This document shows positions 34,987 through 44,393 of a stretch of 64,000 nt of DNA, piece after piece. The DNA comes from Halogeometricum rufum. Its GTDB lineage: Archaea; Halobacteriota; Halobacteria; Halobacteriales; Haloferacaceae. A program made the position numbers and the translations under genes. The DNA lies in assembly GCF_900112175.1 (NCBI RefSeq), contig NZ_FOYT01000002.1:186001-250000 (forward strand), in the 5' to 3' direction. The notes below the pieces were generated by a model. It searched no databases. It was not told where the DNA came from and saw only the letters and a list, made by a program, of their open reading frames with translations. Positions within the stretch are counted from its first letter, which is position 1; each line of letters starts with the position of its first letter.

Positions 34987-36318
34987 ATGCTCGTGGCGCT
35001 CTCGACGACACCGCTGCAGGGGGTCGGTACGGCGCTCCAACAGTTGGGGGAGGCGGTTCCATCGTTCGCCGGGCGCGTCGCCGTCACCGGCGCCATCGTC
35101 TTCCTGACGACTGTCGTCCTCGCCAGGAGCGACGAACTCCACGACTACGACCTGCCGGGCGTTCCGAGCGCGCTGTGGAGCCTGCTCGTGACGCTGACGA
35201 CGATGACGCTGGCGATCGGCGCCGCCGCCCTCATCGTCGGCGTCTGGGGGCAGGCCGAGGCCGTCGCGTCGGTGTTCGAGGGCTACGACTTCGGCTACGA
35301 GTCGTTCGTCAAACTCGGACTCTCCGTCCTCCTCCTCGTCGGCGCGTACACGATGACGAGTCTGGTGCGGCGTCTCGTCGACGAGGTGACGGAGGCCCGA
35401 CCGGCGGTCAGCCAGCACCAGCGCGAGATAGCCTACCGCATCGCGCAACTGTCGCTGTACGTCGTCGGCGTCGCCATCGTCCTCGCCATCTGGGAGGTGA
35501 ACCTCGGCGGCGTCCTCGTCGGCGCCGGGTTCCTCGGCATCGTCGTCGGGATGGCCGCCAGACAGACGCTCGGCGCGTTGCTGGCGGGGTTCGTCCTGAT
35601 GTTCTCCCGACCGTTCGAGATAGGCGACTGGATAGAGGTGGGCGACCACGAGGGAATCGTCACCGACATCACCGTCGTCAACACGCGCATCCAGACGTTC
35701 GACGGCGAGTACGTGATGATTCCGAACGACGTCGTCTCCTCGGAGAGCCTCGTCAACCGGAGCCGGAAGGGGCGGCTTCGCATCGAAGTCGAGGTGGGCG
35801 TCGACTACGACGCGGACCCGAAGCGCGCCGCGGACCTCGCCCTCGACGCCGTCGAGGGACTGGACGAACCGCTCAACGTCCCGACGCCGCAGGTGGTGCT
35901 GAAGCGGTTCGCCGACTCGGCCGTCGTCCTCGGCGTCCGCGTCTGGATAGACCGGCCCAGCGCGCGCCGCAAGTGGCGCACGCAGACGTCGGTCATCGCC
36001 GCGGTGAAGGACGCCTTCGAATCCGCAGACATCAAGATTCCCTTCCCGCAACGGGAACTCATGGCCCGCACCGAGGAGGACGGCTTCGTCGTCGCCGGCG
36101 ACGCGAGCGGTCGGCGTCGACGACCGACGGACGCGCGGACGGAGGCGGAGGCGACGACCGACGGGGGGGACGACGGCGACGCGAACCCGGAGAGCGACGG
36201 GCGCCGGGACGACGGCGACCGCCGCGCCGGCGGCGAACACCGCGGCGACGGCGAGAGCCACGACGCGGCGCTTTCGAACGGCGACCGTGACGGCGACGGC
36301 GAGGAGGACGAGTCGTGA
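34987..36318 (+). CDS. MscS-family mechanosensitive ion channel
   Basis: The 443-residue protein has four membrane helices (about residues 30-45, 58-82, 100-120 and 145-165), then the pore helix GAGFLGIVVGMAARQTLGALLAGFVLMFSR, split here only for description. The MscS beta domain follows (FEIGDWIEVGDHEGIVTDI, then MIPNDVVSSESLVNRS). A hydrophilic tail of about 75 residues rich in Asp, Gly and Arg closes the chain. MscS channels open under membrane tension to release solutes on hypo-osmotic shock. The ATG at 34987 is preferred over the GTG nine bases earlier. Confidence 0.92.
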   Translation: MLVALSTTPLQGVGTALQQLGEAVPSFAGRVAVTGAIVFLTTVVLARSDELHDYDLPGVPSALWSLLVTLTTMTLAIGAAALIVGVWGQAEAVASVFEGYDFGYESFVKLGLSVLLLVGAYTMTSLVRRLVDEVTEARPAVSQHQREIAYRIAQLSLYVVGVAIVLAIWEVNLGGVLVGAGFLGIVVGMAARQTLGALLAGFVLMFSRPFEIGDWIEVGDHEGIVTDITVVNTRIQTFDGEYVMIPNDVVSSESLVNRSRKGRLRIEVEVGVDYDADPKRAADLALDAVEGLDEPLNVPTPQVVLKRFADSAVVLGVRVWIDRPSARRKWRTQTSVIAAVKDAFESADIKIPFPQRELMARTEEDGFVVAGDASGRRRRPTDARTEAEATTDGGDDGDANPESDGRRDDGDRRAGGEHRGDGESHDAALSNGDRDGDGEEDES

Positions 36319-36950
36319 CCGACGACCTGGCCGAACGGCGCGGGATGGAGACGAACGTCTACCAACCGGCCGAGGACTCCGCCCTCCTCGCGGAGGCGGT
36401 GGTCGACCACGCGCGCGGTCGCTTCCTCGAAGTCGGCACCGGGTCGGGGTGGGTCGCCGAACGGGCGGCCCGCGACGCCGAGGTGACGCGCGTCGTCGCC
36501 AGCGACGTGAACCCGCACGCCTGCGAGAGCGCGCGCGAACGCGGCGCGGCCCTCCGCGCAGAGGGGCACCTCGGAATCGAAGCCGTGCGCGCGAACCTCG
36601 TGGACCCCTTCCGAGACGGAGCCTTCGACACGGTGGCGTTCAACCCGCCGTACCTGCCGACCGACCCCGACAACGAGTGGGACGACTGGATGGAGAGCGC
36701 CCTCTCGGGCGGCGAGAGCGGTCGGAAGTTCCTGAACCCGTTCGTGGACGACGTGGGGCGCGTCCTCGCCGACGGGGGGCGCGTCCTCCTCCTCGTCAGT
36801 TCGCTCACGGGCTTCGAGGAAGTCGTCGCGCGCGTCGAAGCCCGCGGGTTCGACCACGAGACGGTCGTGCAAGAGTCGTACCCGTTCGAGACGCTGTCGG
36901 TGCTCCGACTGACGCGGGGGTCGGCGTCGAAGTCGGCGGCCGAGGAATAA
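36315..36950 (+). CDS. HemK2-like release-factor methyltransferase
   Basis: This class I methyltransferase has the AdoMet motif FLEVGTGSGWVAE and the NPPY catalytic signature (FNPPYLPTDPDNEW, about residues 109-122), typical of enzymes that methylate glutamine in GGQ of aRF1. The short N-terminus METNVYQPAEDSALL matches archaeal/eukaryotic HemK2/Mtq2. The frame starts at GTG 36315, overlapping the channel stop (GTGA), for 211 residues; the ATG at 36345 is an equally good start. It closes the L21e-to-HemK2 group seen in many archaea. Confidence 0.88.
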   Translation: MTDDLAERRGMETNVYQPAEDSALLAEAVVDHARGRFLEVGTGSGWVAERAARDAEVTRVVASDVNPHACESARERGAALRAEGHLGIEAVRANLVDPFRDGAFDTVAFNPPYLPTDPDNEWDDWMESALSGGESGRKFLNPFVDDVGRVLADGGRVLLLVSSLTGFEEVVARVEARGFDHETVVQESYPFETLSVLRLTRGSASKSAAEE

Positions 36951-37009
36951 CTGACGCGAATAGACCGCATCAGCAAATATTAAGCGTCGGCATTTCGTAG
37001 CCGAGTGTG

Positions 37010-38017
37010 ATGACCGAACTGGTAGCGACGTCGCCCGGGCTATTCCCCCTCCCGGACTGGGCGAAGTCGGACCTCTCAGACCTCAAAGGGCACCAGAAGG
37101 ACGACCTCATCTCCGGCGACGAGTCGGACGAAATCGTCGCCGTCTACGACGAGGCGCGCGAGGAAGTCGTCGGCGACCAACGCGACGCGGGCCTCGACAG
37201 AGTCGTCGAGGGACAACTCCGCTGGGACGACATGCTCGCTCACCCCCTCGCCGTTCACGACAACGTCGAGACGGGCGGCATCGTCCGGTACTACGACAAC
37301 AACAACTTCTACCGCGACCCGCAGGTCGTCGGCGACCTGACGTTCTCCGGCGACGTGGCCGCGGAGTTGGAGGCGGCGGCCGAGTTCGCGGGCGAGGCGC
37401 CCCTGCAGGCCGTCCTCCCCGGCCCGTACTCGCTGGCCGAACTCGCCACGGACGACCACTACGGCGACGACGCCGACTTCCTCGCCGCCGTCGGCGACTT
37501 CCTCGCCGGCGAAGTCGAGGCGTTCCCCGAACACGAGACGCTGTTCCTGCTCGACCCCTCGCTGGTGACGGACGCGCCCGACGACGACGTCGCGGAGCGA
37601 GTCCCCGAGGCCATCGACGCCGTCGCGGACGCGACTGACGCCGACGTGGTCGTCCACACCTACTGGGGCGCCATCGACGAGAAGACGTACGCGCACCTGA
37701 TGGACGCCGACGTGGAGGCCATCGGCTTCGACTTCGTCGCCGGCGACCGCGAGACGACGCTCTACAACGTCAACGAGTACGGCGCGAAGGACGACGTGGC
37801 CCTCGGACTCGCCGACGGGCAGAACACCCTCGTCGAGGACCCCGAGACCATCCGCGAACGCGTCGACTGGGTGAACGGCCAGATTCAGGGCGACGACTTC
37901 GACACCGCCTACGTGACGACGAACACCGAACCGTTCTACCTCCCCGTGAACAAGCATCAGGAGAAACTCTGCGCGTTGGCGACGGCCGCCGACCTCGAAT
38001 CGGAGGTGGAGGCGTAA
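37010..38017 (+). CDS. MetE-like protein lacking zinc ligands
   Basis: The 335-residue TIM-barrel protein is related to cobalamin-independent methionine synthase but has lost the metal site. The position of the His-x-Cys ligand reads HTY (216-218), and the Cys expected late in the chain is replaced (TTNTEPF, about 303-309). The DEPAL-like loop reads LDPSL. The barrel loops PGPYSLAEL and YDNNNFYRDP are kept. Its TAA overlaps the ATG of the next gene, a MetE with all ligands. It could be a folate-binding partner, like the N-terminal half of large MetE enzymes. A TATTAA element 27-32 bases before ATG 37010 supports the start. Confidence 0.82.
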   Translation: MTELVATSPGLFPLPDWAKSDLSDLKGHQKDDLISGDESDEIVAVYDEAREEVVGDQRDAGLDRVVEGQLRWDDMLAHPLAVHDNVETGGIVRYYDNNNFYRDPQVVGDLTFSGDVAAELEAAAEFAGEAPLQAVLPGPYSLAELATDDHYGDDADFLAAVGDFLAGEVEAFPEHETLFLLDPSLVTDAPDDDVAERVPEAIDAVADATDADVVVHTYWGAIDEKTYAHLMDADVEAIGFDFVAGDRETTLYNVNEYGAKDDVALGLADGQNTLVEDPETIRERVDWVNGQIQGDDFDTAYVTTNTEPFYLPVNKHQEKLCALATAADLESEVEA

Positions 38018-39090
38018 TGTCCCGAAACGCCGAGAACCGCGAGCAGTTCCGCCCGAACGACCACGACGCCGAGCACTTCCTGCTCACCACCGTCGTCGGG
38101 AGCTATCCCAAGCCGAAGTGGCTGAACCGGTCGAAGGAACTCGCCGAGGACGACGCCTCGAAGTTCGACGACGACGACCTGACGGAGGCGTACGACGACG
38201 CCGCCTGCGTCATCACGCACGAACACGAGGACGCCGGACTCGACACCGTCGTGGACGGTGAGATGCGCCGCGAGGAGATGGTCGAGTACTTCGCCCACCG
38301 CATCCCGGGCTACGAGTTCAACGGCCCCGTCAAGGTGTGGGGGCACAACTACTTCGACAAGCCCTCCGTCGCGAGCGAAGTCGAGTACGACGAACCGTGG
38401 CTGGTCGACGAGTTCGAGTTCACCTCGAACGTCGCCGAGAAGCCCGTCAAAGTCCCCATCACGGGGCCGTACACGCTCGCGCGCTGGTCGTTCAACGAGG
38501 CGTACGACACCGAGGCGGACCTCGCCTACGACCTCGCGGACCTCGTGAACAAGGAGGTCGAGAAACTGGTCGAGGCGGGCGCGAAGTACGTCCAGATAGA
38601 CGAACCCGCGCTGGCGACGACGCCGGACGACCACGCCATCGTCGGCGAGTGTCTCGAACGCATCGTCGCGGGCATCCCCGACGACGTGCGCATCGGCCTG
38701 CACGTCTGCTACGGCGACTACTCGCGCATCTACCCCGAGATAAACGACTTCCCCATCGACGAGTTCGACGTGGAACTGTGCAACGGCGGCTACGAGCAGA
38801 TAGACGTGTTCACCGACCCCGAGTTCGAACCCGACCTCGCACTCGGCGTCGTCGACGTCCACACCGCCGAAGTCGAGTCCGTCGAGGAGATAAAGGAGAA
38901 CATCCTCGAGGGCCTCAAAGTCGTCCCGCCGGAGCGACTCACCGTGTCGCCCGACTGCGGCGTGAAACTCCTCCCGCGCGAGGTGGCCTACCAGAAGATG
39001 GAGAACATGGTGACGGCCGCCCGCGAGGTCGAGGCCGAACTCGACGCCGGCGAGATAGACGTCACCGCGCCGACGCCGAACGCCGACTGA
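38017..39090 (+). CDS. metE: Cobalamin-independent methionine synthase (catalytic MetE)
   Basis: The enzyme transfers a methyl group from a folate or similar carrier to homocysteine. The 357-residue protein is the size of the catalytic half of bacterial MetE. It has LLTTVVGSYPKP at the start, VDGEMRREEMVEYF, the substrate loop QIDEPALAT, and the zinc ligands His229, Cys231 (GLHVCYGDY), Glu253 (VELCNGG) and Cys314 (SPDCGVKLL). It overlaps the first MetE-like gene by one base. Archaeal short MetE proteins are known to use a corrinoid or unknown methyl donor, so the donor is not certain. Confidence 0.92.
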   Translation: MSRNAENREQFRPNDHDAEHFLLTTVVGSYPKPKWLNRSKELAEDDASKFDDDDLTEAYDDAACVITHEHEDAGLDTVVDGEMRREEMVEYFAHRIPGYEFNGPVKVWGHNYFDKPSVASEVEYDEPWLVDEFEFTSNVAEKPVKVPITGPYTLARWSFNEAYDTEADLAYDLADLVNKEVEKLVEAGAKYVQIDEPALATTPDDHAIVGECLERIVAGIPDDVRIGLHVCYGDYSRIYPEINDFPIDEFDVELCNGGYEQIDVFTDPEFEPDLALGVVDVHTAEVESVEEIKENILEGLKVVPPERLTVSPDCGVKLLPREVAYQKMENMVTAAREVEAELDAGEIDVTAPTPNAD

Positions 39091-39108
39091 GGCGGCCTTC
39101 GCTCGCGG

Positions 39109-39570
39109 TCACCGGCGGCGTCCCCGCCGCCCGGCGTGGCCGACGACACCGCCGAGGGCACCGACCGTCGCGCCGACGGCGAATCCCGCGCCGCCGCCGA
39201 CCGTCGCGGCCGCGAGTGCGCCGCCCGAGAGGGTCGGGTCTCCGGCGTGCGCCGGCGTGAATCCGAGGGCGACCACCAGACCGACGAGTCCGACGCCGAC
39301 GCCGACTCCCGTCGCGCCGAGCGCTCCGGCCAGGCCCCCGAGCAACGCGCACGCCCGCCGGTCGGTCCGCGCGAGGAACCCGGCGGTCGAACCGCCCGCG
39401 ACGACGCTCAGCATCGGCGGGGCCGCGAACGCCCACCTCGGGACCCACGTCCCGACGACTTCGGCCGTCACGAATCCGAGGACCGGAACCAGCACCACCG
39501 TCAGGACGCCCAGCACCGCGGTGGTCGCCGCGCCCGCGAGGACGGCGGCGACCGTCTTCCGAGACGACAT
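39109..39570 (-). CDS. Small-residue-rich membrane protein
   Basis: The 153-residue protein starts MSSRKTVAAVLAGAATT and has four hydrophobic segments (about residues 5-28, 45-60, 75-100 and 115-140), rich in Gly, Ala and Val. A short charged loop (ARTDRRA) lies between the second and third. The tail is basic (HAGRRGRRR). No family is recognised. The ATG at 39570 was chosen because the upstream 38 residues are basic and overlap the divergent promoter region. Confidence 0.6.
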   Translation of the reverse strand: MSSRKTVAAVLAGAATTAVLGVLTVVLVPVLGFVTAEVVGTWVPRWAFAAPPMLSVVAGGSTAGFLARTDRRACALLGGLAGALGATGVGVGVGLVGLVVALGFTPAHAGDPTLSGGALAAATVGGGAGFAVGATVGALGGVVGHAGRRGRRR

Positions 39571-39649
39571 GAACCGACAGTCTCGCGCCCGTGGATAAAA
39601 CGCCGGGTCCGGCCGGGGGTTTTTGCGGGGCGCGACGCAACGCCGACCC

Positions 39650-40072
39650 ATGAGCGACACGCTCGCCGACCGACTCGACGGCATCGTCCACGCGGAGACG
39701 CAGGTCCACGACGGGGGCGTCGACCTGACCGCCGCGGAGATACGCGTCGTCGAGGATCCCGGGCGCGTGGACTTCGGCGGCGGCGAACTGACCGCCGCCG
39801 AGTCCGCGCCCGTCGAGACGGAGAAGCGAGACCCCGACGACGACTACGGCTGGTGGAACCTCGACGGCGGTCAGTACCTCCTGTCGTACAACGAGACGCT
39901 CACGGGCGAGGATACCGCCGTACTCCAACCTCGGACCGAACTGCGCGAACGCGGCGCCTCGCACCCGACGCTGTTCACCGACTCGCTCGGAACCGTCCCG
40001 CTGTCGATGCCCACCGGCGGCATCCGCCTGAAGGAGAACGCGCGCGTCTCGACGCTCCTGCCGTCGCCGTAG
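39650..40072 (+). CDS. dCTP deaminase / dUTPase-like protein
   Basis: The 140-residue protein resembles the trimeric dUTPase/dCTP deaminase fold: LADRLDGIVHAETQVHDGGVDLTAAEIRVV at the start has the D-G-V-D-L strand of the dCTP deaminase active region, and the end has strands such as TGGIRLKENARVSTLLP. Haloarchaeal genomes often carry a short paralogue of this kind. The sequence is shorter than catalytic Dcd (about 190 residues) and the usual Ser-Arg/Glu catalytic motif is not obvious, so it may have another role. Confidence 0.62.
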   Translation: MSDTLADRLDGIVHAETQVHDGGVDLTAAEIRVVEDPGRVDFGGGELTAAESAPVETEKRDPDDDYGWWNLDGGQYLLSYNETLTGEDTAVLQPRTELRERGASHPTLFTDSLGTVPLSMPTGGIRLKENARVSTLLPSP

Positions 40073-40245
40073 CGCGGTCGAACGCGTCGGGACGGGGCGA
40101 TTCACCGAGGATGCGTGCCGGTGGCGCGCCCCGCCGTCACGGGGCGACCGGTGCGTCGCTTCTCTCGATTTCGGAGAGTGTCGACTGAGAGACTAGTTCC
40201 GCGGTTTTATTCGTCCGCTCGTCGCACTGTCCAGCGGGTGTGCCA

Positions 40246-41286
40246 ATGAATAGCACAGACGAGGGGAGCGAGGCTGGAACCGACGAACAGACAGCGACGC
40301 GACTGGCCGTCGCGCGGCGGACCGTCCTCCGCGCGGCGGGCGCGACGACGGCGCTCGGTCTCGGTGCGACCACCGCGTCGGCGGACGAACACACCGGGAC
40401 GGACGACGGACCGGGGGCCGACGACGGTGAGGGCGGTGGCGGGGCGGACGACGGCGAGGGCGGCGACGGCGGGATGCCCGCGGAACTCGACCCGCTGTTC
40501 GGCTACGCGTCGGCGGACCCGAACCCCTGCGGGGGCGAGGCCGGAGCGGAGTGCTTCGAGGCGTTCGCGCCGCCGATTCGGCCGTCCCACGAGGTGGAGA
40601 TGAACATCGACCTGCCGGGTGCGCTGTTGGCCATCGGCGAACAGGGGGCGCTCTCGGACGTGACGACGCAGAGCATCAACGAGTCCGTCGCCGACGGGAC
40701 GGTCGAACGGGAGACGCTCCACCGCCCGGACGCGGCGGTCGACTTCGAGACGCCGGAGGGGACGCAGACGCTGACGGTGGAGGCGATAGCCCGGATGGTC
40801 GCCGACACTCTCGGTTTCCACTTCGGCCCGGCCGGACTCCGCGTCGAACCCGGCGACGTGGTCCTGTTCAGCGCGGAGTCGCCGGACCACGCCGTCGCGC
40901 CCTACCACGAACGGCACGGGCGCCAGAACCGGGTCCCCGACGGCGTGGGGCCGTTCTCGTCCCCACTCGTCCCCGTCGGCGGCTACTGGCTCTACCGGTT
41001 CGAGACGCCGGGCGTCTACGACTGCTACTGCCCGCCGCACGACCCGTTCGGGATGGTCTGCCGCGTCGTCGTCACGGCGGGCGACGTGCCGGATCCGTCG
41101 ATAGAGAACGTCGGGCGGCCGCCGCCGGCGCACAACGACATCGCGGGCGTCCTCGGCGGACTCGACCCCAACCTCCCGAGTTCGATGGCGGCGCTGAACA
41201 CCGACGCCCTCTCGCCCGCGAACGTGGTCGAGGCGGGACGCGTCGCGTGGGCGGACGTCGTCGCGTCGCACCGGAGCGACGCCTGA
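40246..41286 (+). CDS. Tat-exported cupredoxin-domain protein (halocyanin-like)
   Basis: The 346-residue protein has a Tat signal (ARRTVLRAAGATTALGLGATTASA) followed by a Gly/Asp-rich linker. The cupredoxin domain at about residues 185-280 has a type I copper site: an upstream His in SPDHAVAPYH and the C-x2-H-x4-M triad in CPPHDPFGM (Cys262, His265, Met270). Such proteins carry electrons outside the membrane. It is larger than halocyanins: about 110 residues before the copper domain and 60 after it are unexplained. The ATG at 40246 is preferred; a GTG six bases earlier is also in frame. Confidence 0.8.
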   Translation: MNSTDEGSEAGTDEQTATRLAVARRTVLRAAGATTALGLGATTASADEHTGTDDGPGADDGEGGGGADDGEGGDGGMPAELDPLFGYASADPNPCGGEAGAECFEAFAPPIRPSHEVEMNIDLPGALLAIGEQGALSDVTTQSINESVADGTVERETLHRPDAAVDFETPEGTQTLTVEAIARMVADTLGFHFGPAGLRVEPGDVVLFSAESPDHAVAPYHERHGRQNRVPDGVGPFSSPLVPVGGYWLYRFETPGVYDCYCPPHDPFGMVCRVVVTAGDVPDPSIENVGRPPPAHNDIAGVLGGLDPNLPSSMAALNTDALSPANVVEAGRVAWADVVASHRSDA

Positions 41287-41373
41287 ACGGGCGTTCGGGT
41301 CGCCGGGCGGTCGCTCCGTTCCGAAGCGACTCGCCGCGGAGGCGACGCCGGCCACGGGGTGACGACCCGGGAC

Positions 41374-41937
41374 TCAGCGCCGGTCGGTCTCGGTCACCCA
41401 CGACCGGGCCGAATCGTCGCGCGCCGGCGTGCCGACGCGCGGCGCGCCGACCACCCACCGGTCGTCGAGTCGCTTGACCGCCACCTCCTCGCCGACGGCG
41501 TCGGAGATTCGCTCGGGGGCGACGCCGCAGGCGGCGGCGACGCGTTCGAACTCCGTCCGGCCGGTCAGTCGGTCGGGGAGGGGGGTCCACACCGGGAGCG
41601 TCGTCTCGTGGCCCTCGACCGGAAGTACCACGTCGAACCGGACGCCGGGCGTTCGCCGTACGCGGGCGAGGAGTCGCCCGTGGCCGCGGCGCGCCTCGGG
41701 GACGACGGCGCGGACGACGCCCGAATCGACGTGCGGGGCGGAAGCCAGCGTCGCGAGGTGCGCCTCCACGTCGCGAATCCCCGACGCCGACCCGGTGCGG
41801 ACGGGGGAGACGGCCGTGAACAGTCTGTCCAGCGTCCGGGTGGCCGTCCACGCGGCGACGGCGACGGCGCCGACGCCGAACACCGCCGCCGCGAGGAAGA
41901 ACGCACCCAGGAGCCACACGAGGAGGTCGAGTTCCAT
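41374..41937 (-). CDS. Hypothetical membrane-anchored protein
   Basis: The 187-residue protein has one long hydrophobic N-terminal helix (ELDLLVWLLGAFFLAAAVFG and onward to about residue 31). The soluble domain has a strand-rich pattern (RFDVVLPVEGHETTLPVWTPLP) and a final helix pair (EFERVAAACGVAPERISDAVGEEVAV). It should be tethered to the inner side or outer face of the membrane. I do not recognise the family. It lies between the copper protein and PhoD, converging with the former. Confidence 0.62.
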   Translation of the reverse strand: MELDLLVWLLGAFFLAAAVFGVGAVAVAAWTATRTLDRLFTAVSPVRTGSASGIRDVEAHLATLASAPHVDSGVVRAVVPEARRGHGRLLARVRRTPGVRFDVVLPVEGHETTLPVWTPLPDRLTGRTEFERVAAACGVAPERISDAVGEEVAVKRLDDRWVVGAPRVGTPARDDSARSWVTETDRR

Positions 41938-42032
41938 GCCTCCCGTGGGACGCCCGGGAGTGTAGCCGTTTCGCAGACCGACGTGACTGTCTGTCGCGAC
42001 GATGCCCGGGCGGAACGACGCGGGCCGCGGCG

Positions 42033-43796
42033 CTACCGCACGTCGCGTATCTCCATCTCGCCCGCCCGGACGCGGAGGGTCGCCAGTCGCTCCCGGTCGC
42101 CCATCTCGTCGCTGTCCTTGTCGACGGCCCACGCCGAGTAGGTGCAGTTGTCGGGCGTGAACGTCACCGTCGCGTACCCCCAATGGTGGCTGTCGAAGAA
42201 CTCCACGTGCGGGTTCGTCTCCGCGACGAGTTCGCTGGCGAGTCGCCGGCCGAACTCGCCGTCCGGCAGTTCCAGCAGTTCGCCGAGGTTGACGCTGGTC
42301 ACCGCGGGCGTCATGAACTCGACGCCGACGCGGGACGGCGACGCCTCGTCGTCGTCGGGGTACGACTGCTGGACGTAGCCCGCGAGTGCGGTGTGCATGT
42401 CGCCGGTGAGGGCGACGGCGTTGGCCACGTCCGCCAGCGCGTCCGTGATGGTCGCGCGTTCGGCCTCGTAGCCGTCCCACGCGTCGGCGTTGTAGACGCG
42501 GTTACCGTCCTCGCGGAGGCTGAACGCCATGTTCAGCACCTCGTTCGCCCACGCCGTCCACGTCGCCTCGGAGGCGTCGAGGCTGTCGAGGAACCACTCG
42601 CGCTGACGCTCGCCGAGGATGGTCCGACTGGACCCGCTCTCGTCGTCGGACTGGAAGGAGAGCTGTCGGGCGCGCTGGGTCCCCGCCTGCTCGGAGCGGT
42701 GGAGGCGTTCGTCGGTCACGACGAGGTCCACCAGGTCGCCGAAGGCGAACTCGCGGTTCAGCCGAATCCGCTCGCGGAGGGGCGCGTCCTCGTCGTAGCG
42801 CACCCGCGCGGGGAGGTACTCCCACCACGCCCGGATGCCGTCGGCGAACAGGTCCCGGAGGCGTTCGGCGTCGTTCGCCGCCGGGTGGTCCGCGGGCCAA
42901 CAGCCCGGCGCGTCCGCCTCGTAGTCCCAGTAGCGGTTGTTCACTATCTCGTGGTCGTCCCACGTCGCTATCAGGGTGTGCCGTCCGAGCGCGCGTCGGA
43001 GGAACCGGTCCGTGCGGTACGTCCGGTGCAGGTGCCGGAAGTCCTCGAGGTCCATCGCCTGCGACGCGCCGCTCGGAAGTTCGACGTCGCGGCCGTCGTA
43101 CGCGGACGGCCCGGCGGACTCGTAGACGAAGTCGCCGAGGTGGACGAGGAAGTCCACGTCCGCCCTGGCGACGTGGCCGTAGGCGCCGTAGTAGCCGTTC
43201 CGGTAGTCCTGACACGTACAGAGCGCGAAGGAGACGGAGTCGGGCGAGGCGTCCGGCGCCGGGAGCGTCCGACAGCGACCCGTTCGGCTGGCGACGCCGC
43301 GGTACGCGAATCGGTAGTGGTACGCCGTCCCCGGGTCGAGTTCGCCGTCGAGCGTCAGCCTGACGGTGTAGTCCGTCCCCGGGCCGACGACGCCGCCCGG
43401 TACCTCGTACGTGCCCACCACGTCGTCGAACGCCTCGTCGCGGGCCACCGTCGCCGTCACCGACTCGCCGTCCCGATAGCGGTCCGGCGCGAGGCGCGTC
43501 CACAGGACGACGCCGTCGGGCGTCGGGTCGCCGCTCGCCACCGACTGCGGGAACGTCGCCTCGGGGTTCTCGGCGGCCGCCTCGGGCCGCCGGTCGGTCC
43601 GGTTCGTCGCCGCCTCCACCGTCCCGACGAGGCCGCGGCCGGCCAGCGTCGCGGCGACGCCCGCGGCGACGGACCCGCCGGTCCGGGCGAGGACGTCACG
43701 CCTCGTCGGGTCCGACTCGTCCGCCGTCCCCTCGGCCGCCGTCCCCCGCGCTCCCCCCTCGTCCGCACCGTCGTCCGCGTGCTCGTCTCTCGGCAT
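42033..43796 (-). CDS. phoD: PhoD-family alkaline phosphatase, Tat-exported
   Basis: The 587-residue protein has a long acidic N-terminus, then a Tat signal (TRRDVLARTGGSVAAGVAATLAG). The PhoD N-terminal domain follows (FPQSVASGDPTPDGVVLWTRLAP), then the catalytic domain with LCTCQDY, HLGDFVYES, TWDDHEIVNNRYWDYEADA and LTGDMHTALAGYV. These positions supply the Fe/Ca ligands in known PhoD enzymes. It is a secreted phosphodiesterase/phosphomonoesterase for phosphate supply. No phosphate-control element is recognised upstream. Confidence 0.93.
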   Translation of the reverse strand: MPRDEHADDGADEGGARGTAAEGTADESDPTRRDVLARTGGSVAAGVAATLAGRGLVGTVEAATNRTDRRPEAAAENPEATFPQSVASGDPTPDGVVLWTRLAPDRYRDGESVTATVARDEAFDDVVGTYEVPGGVVGPGTDYTVRLTLDGELDPGTAYHYRFAYRGVASRTGRCRTLPAPDASPDSVSFALCTCQDYRNGYYGAYGHVARADVDFLVHLGDFVYESAGPSAYDGRDVELPSGASQAMDLEDFRHLHRTYRTDRFLRRALGRHTLIATWDDHEIVNNRYWDYEADAPGCWPADHPAANDAERLRDLFADGIRAWWEYLPARVRYDEDAPLRERIRLNREFAFGDLVDLVVTDERLHRSEQAGTQRARQLSFQSDDESGSSRTILGERQREWFLDSLDASEATWTAWANEVLNMAFSLREDGNRVYNADAWDGYEAERATITDALADVANAVALTGDMHTALAGYVQQSYPDDDEASPSRVGVEFMTPAVTSVNLGELLELPDGEFGRRLASELVAETNPHVEFFDSHHWGYATVTFTPDNCTYSAWAVDKDSDEMGDRERLATLRVRAGEMEIRDVR

Positions 43797-43913
43797 TCGT
43801 TCGGCTGGAACCCGCGGCCGGCGCGCACTAAGCTGTTGTCGGCGGCGGCGCTGACTGTCCGCCGAGCTGAGAGGTGTCGAAAGAACGAAAAGCGAAACGT
43901 ACCGGCTACGGCC

Positions 43914-44393
43914 TCAGTGGTCCTCTTCTTCGTAGAGCCACGTCTCGTCGACGCGCTCGTAGTCGACGAGTTCGTCGTCGTCGAAGAAGAGGGCTATCTC
44001 GCGCTCGTTCGCACCCTCGTCCTCGTGGTCCGAGGCGTGGATGACGTTGCGGCCGAGGTCCAGTCCGTAGTCGCCGCGGATGGTGCCGGGGGCGGACTCG
44101 GCGGGGTCGGTCTCGCCGACCATCGAGCGAACCTGCCGGGTCGCGTCGGCGCCCTGCCAGACCATCGCGAAGACGGGACCGGACGTGATGAAGTCCACGA
44201 GGTCGTCGAAGAACGGCTTGTCCTCGTGCTCGCCGTAGTGTTCGTGGGCGAGGTCCTGGTCGATCTGCATGAACTTGCCGGCGACCAGTTTCAGCCCGCG
44301 CTCTTCGAAGCGGGAGACGACGTCGCCGACGAGTCCGCGCTGGACGCCGTCGGGCTTGACCATCACGAACGTGCGCTCGTCGTGGTGGCTCAT
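43914..44393 (-). CDS. ndk: Nucleoside diphosphate kinase
   Basis: Ndk moves the terminal phosphate between nucleoside triphosphates. The 159-residue protein has the start [20 protein letters not shown], the phosphorylated His119 in GRNVIHASD, and the family [10 protein letters not shown]. It is the last gene of the L7Ae-S28e-L24e-Ndk operon found in most archaea. Its start overlaps the stop of L24e by four bases. The acidic tail (LYEEEDH) is usual in halophiles. Confidence 0.97.
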   Translation of the reverse strand: MSHHDERTFVMVKPDGVQRGLVGDVVSRFEERGLKLVAGKFMQIDQDLAHEHYGEHEDKPFFDDLVDFITSGPVFAMVWQGADATRQVRSMVGETDPAESAPGTIRGDYGLDLGRNVIHASDHEDEGANEREIALFFDDDELVDYERVDETWLYEEEDH

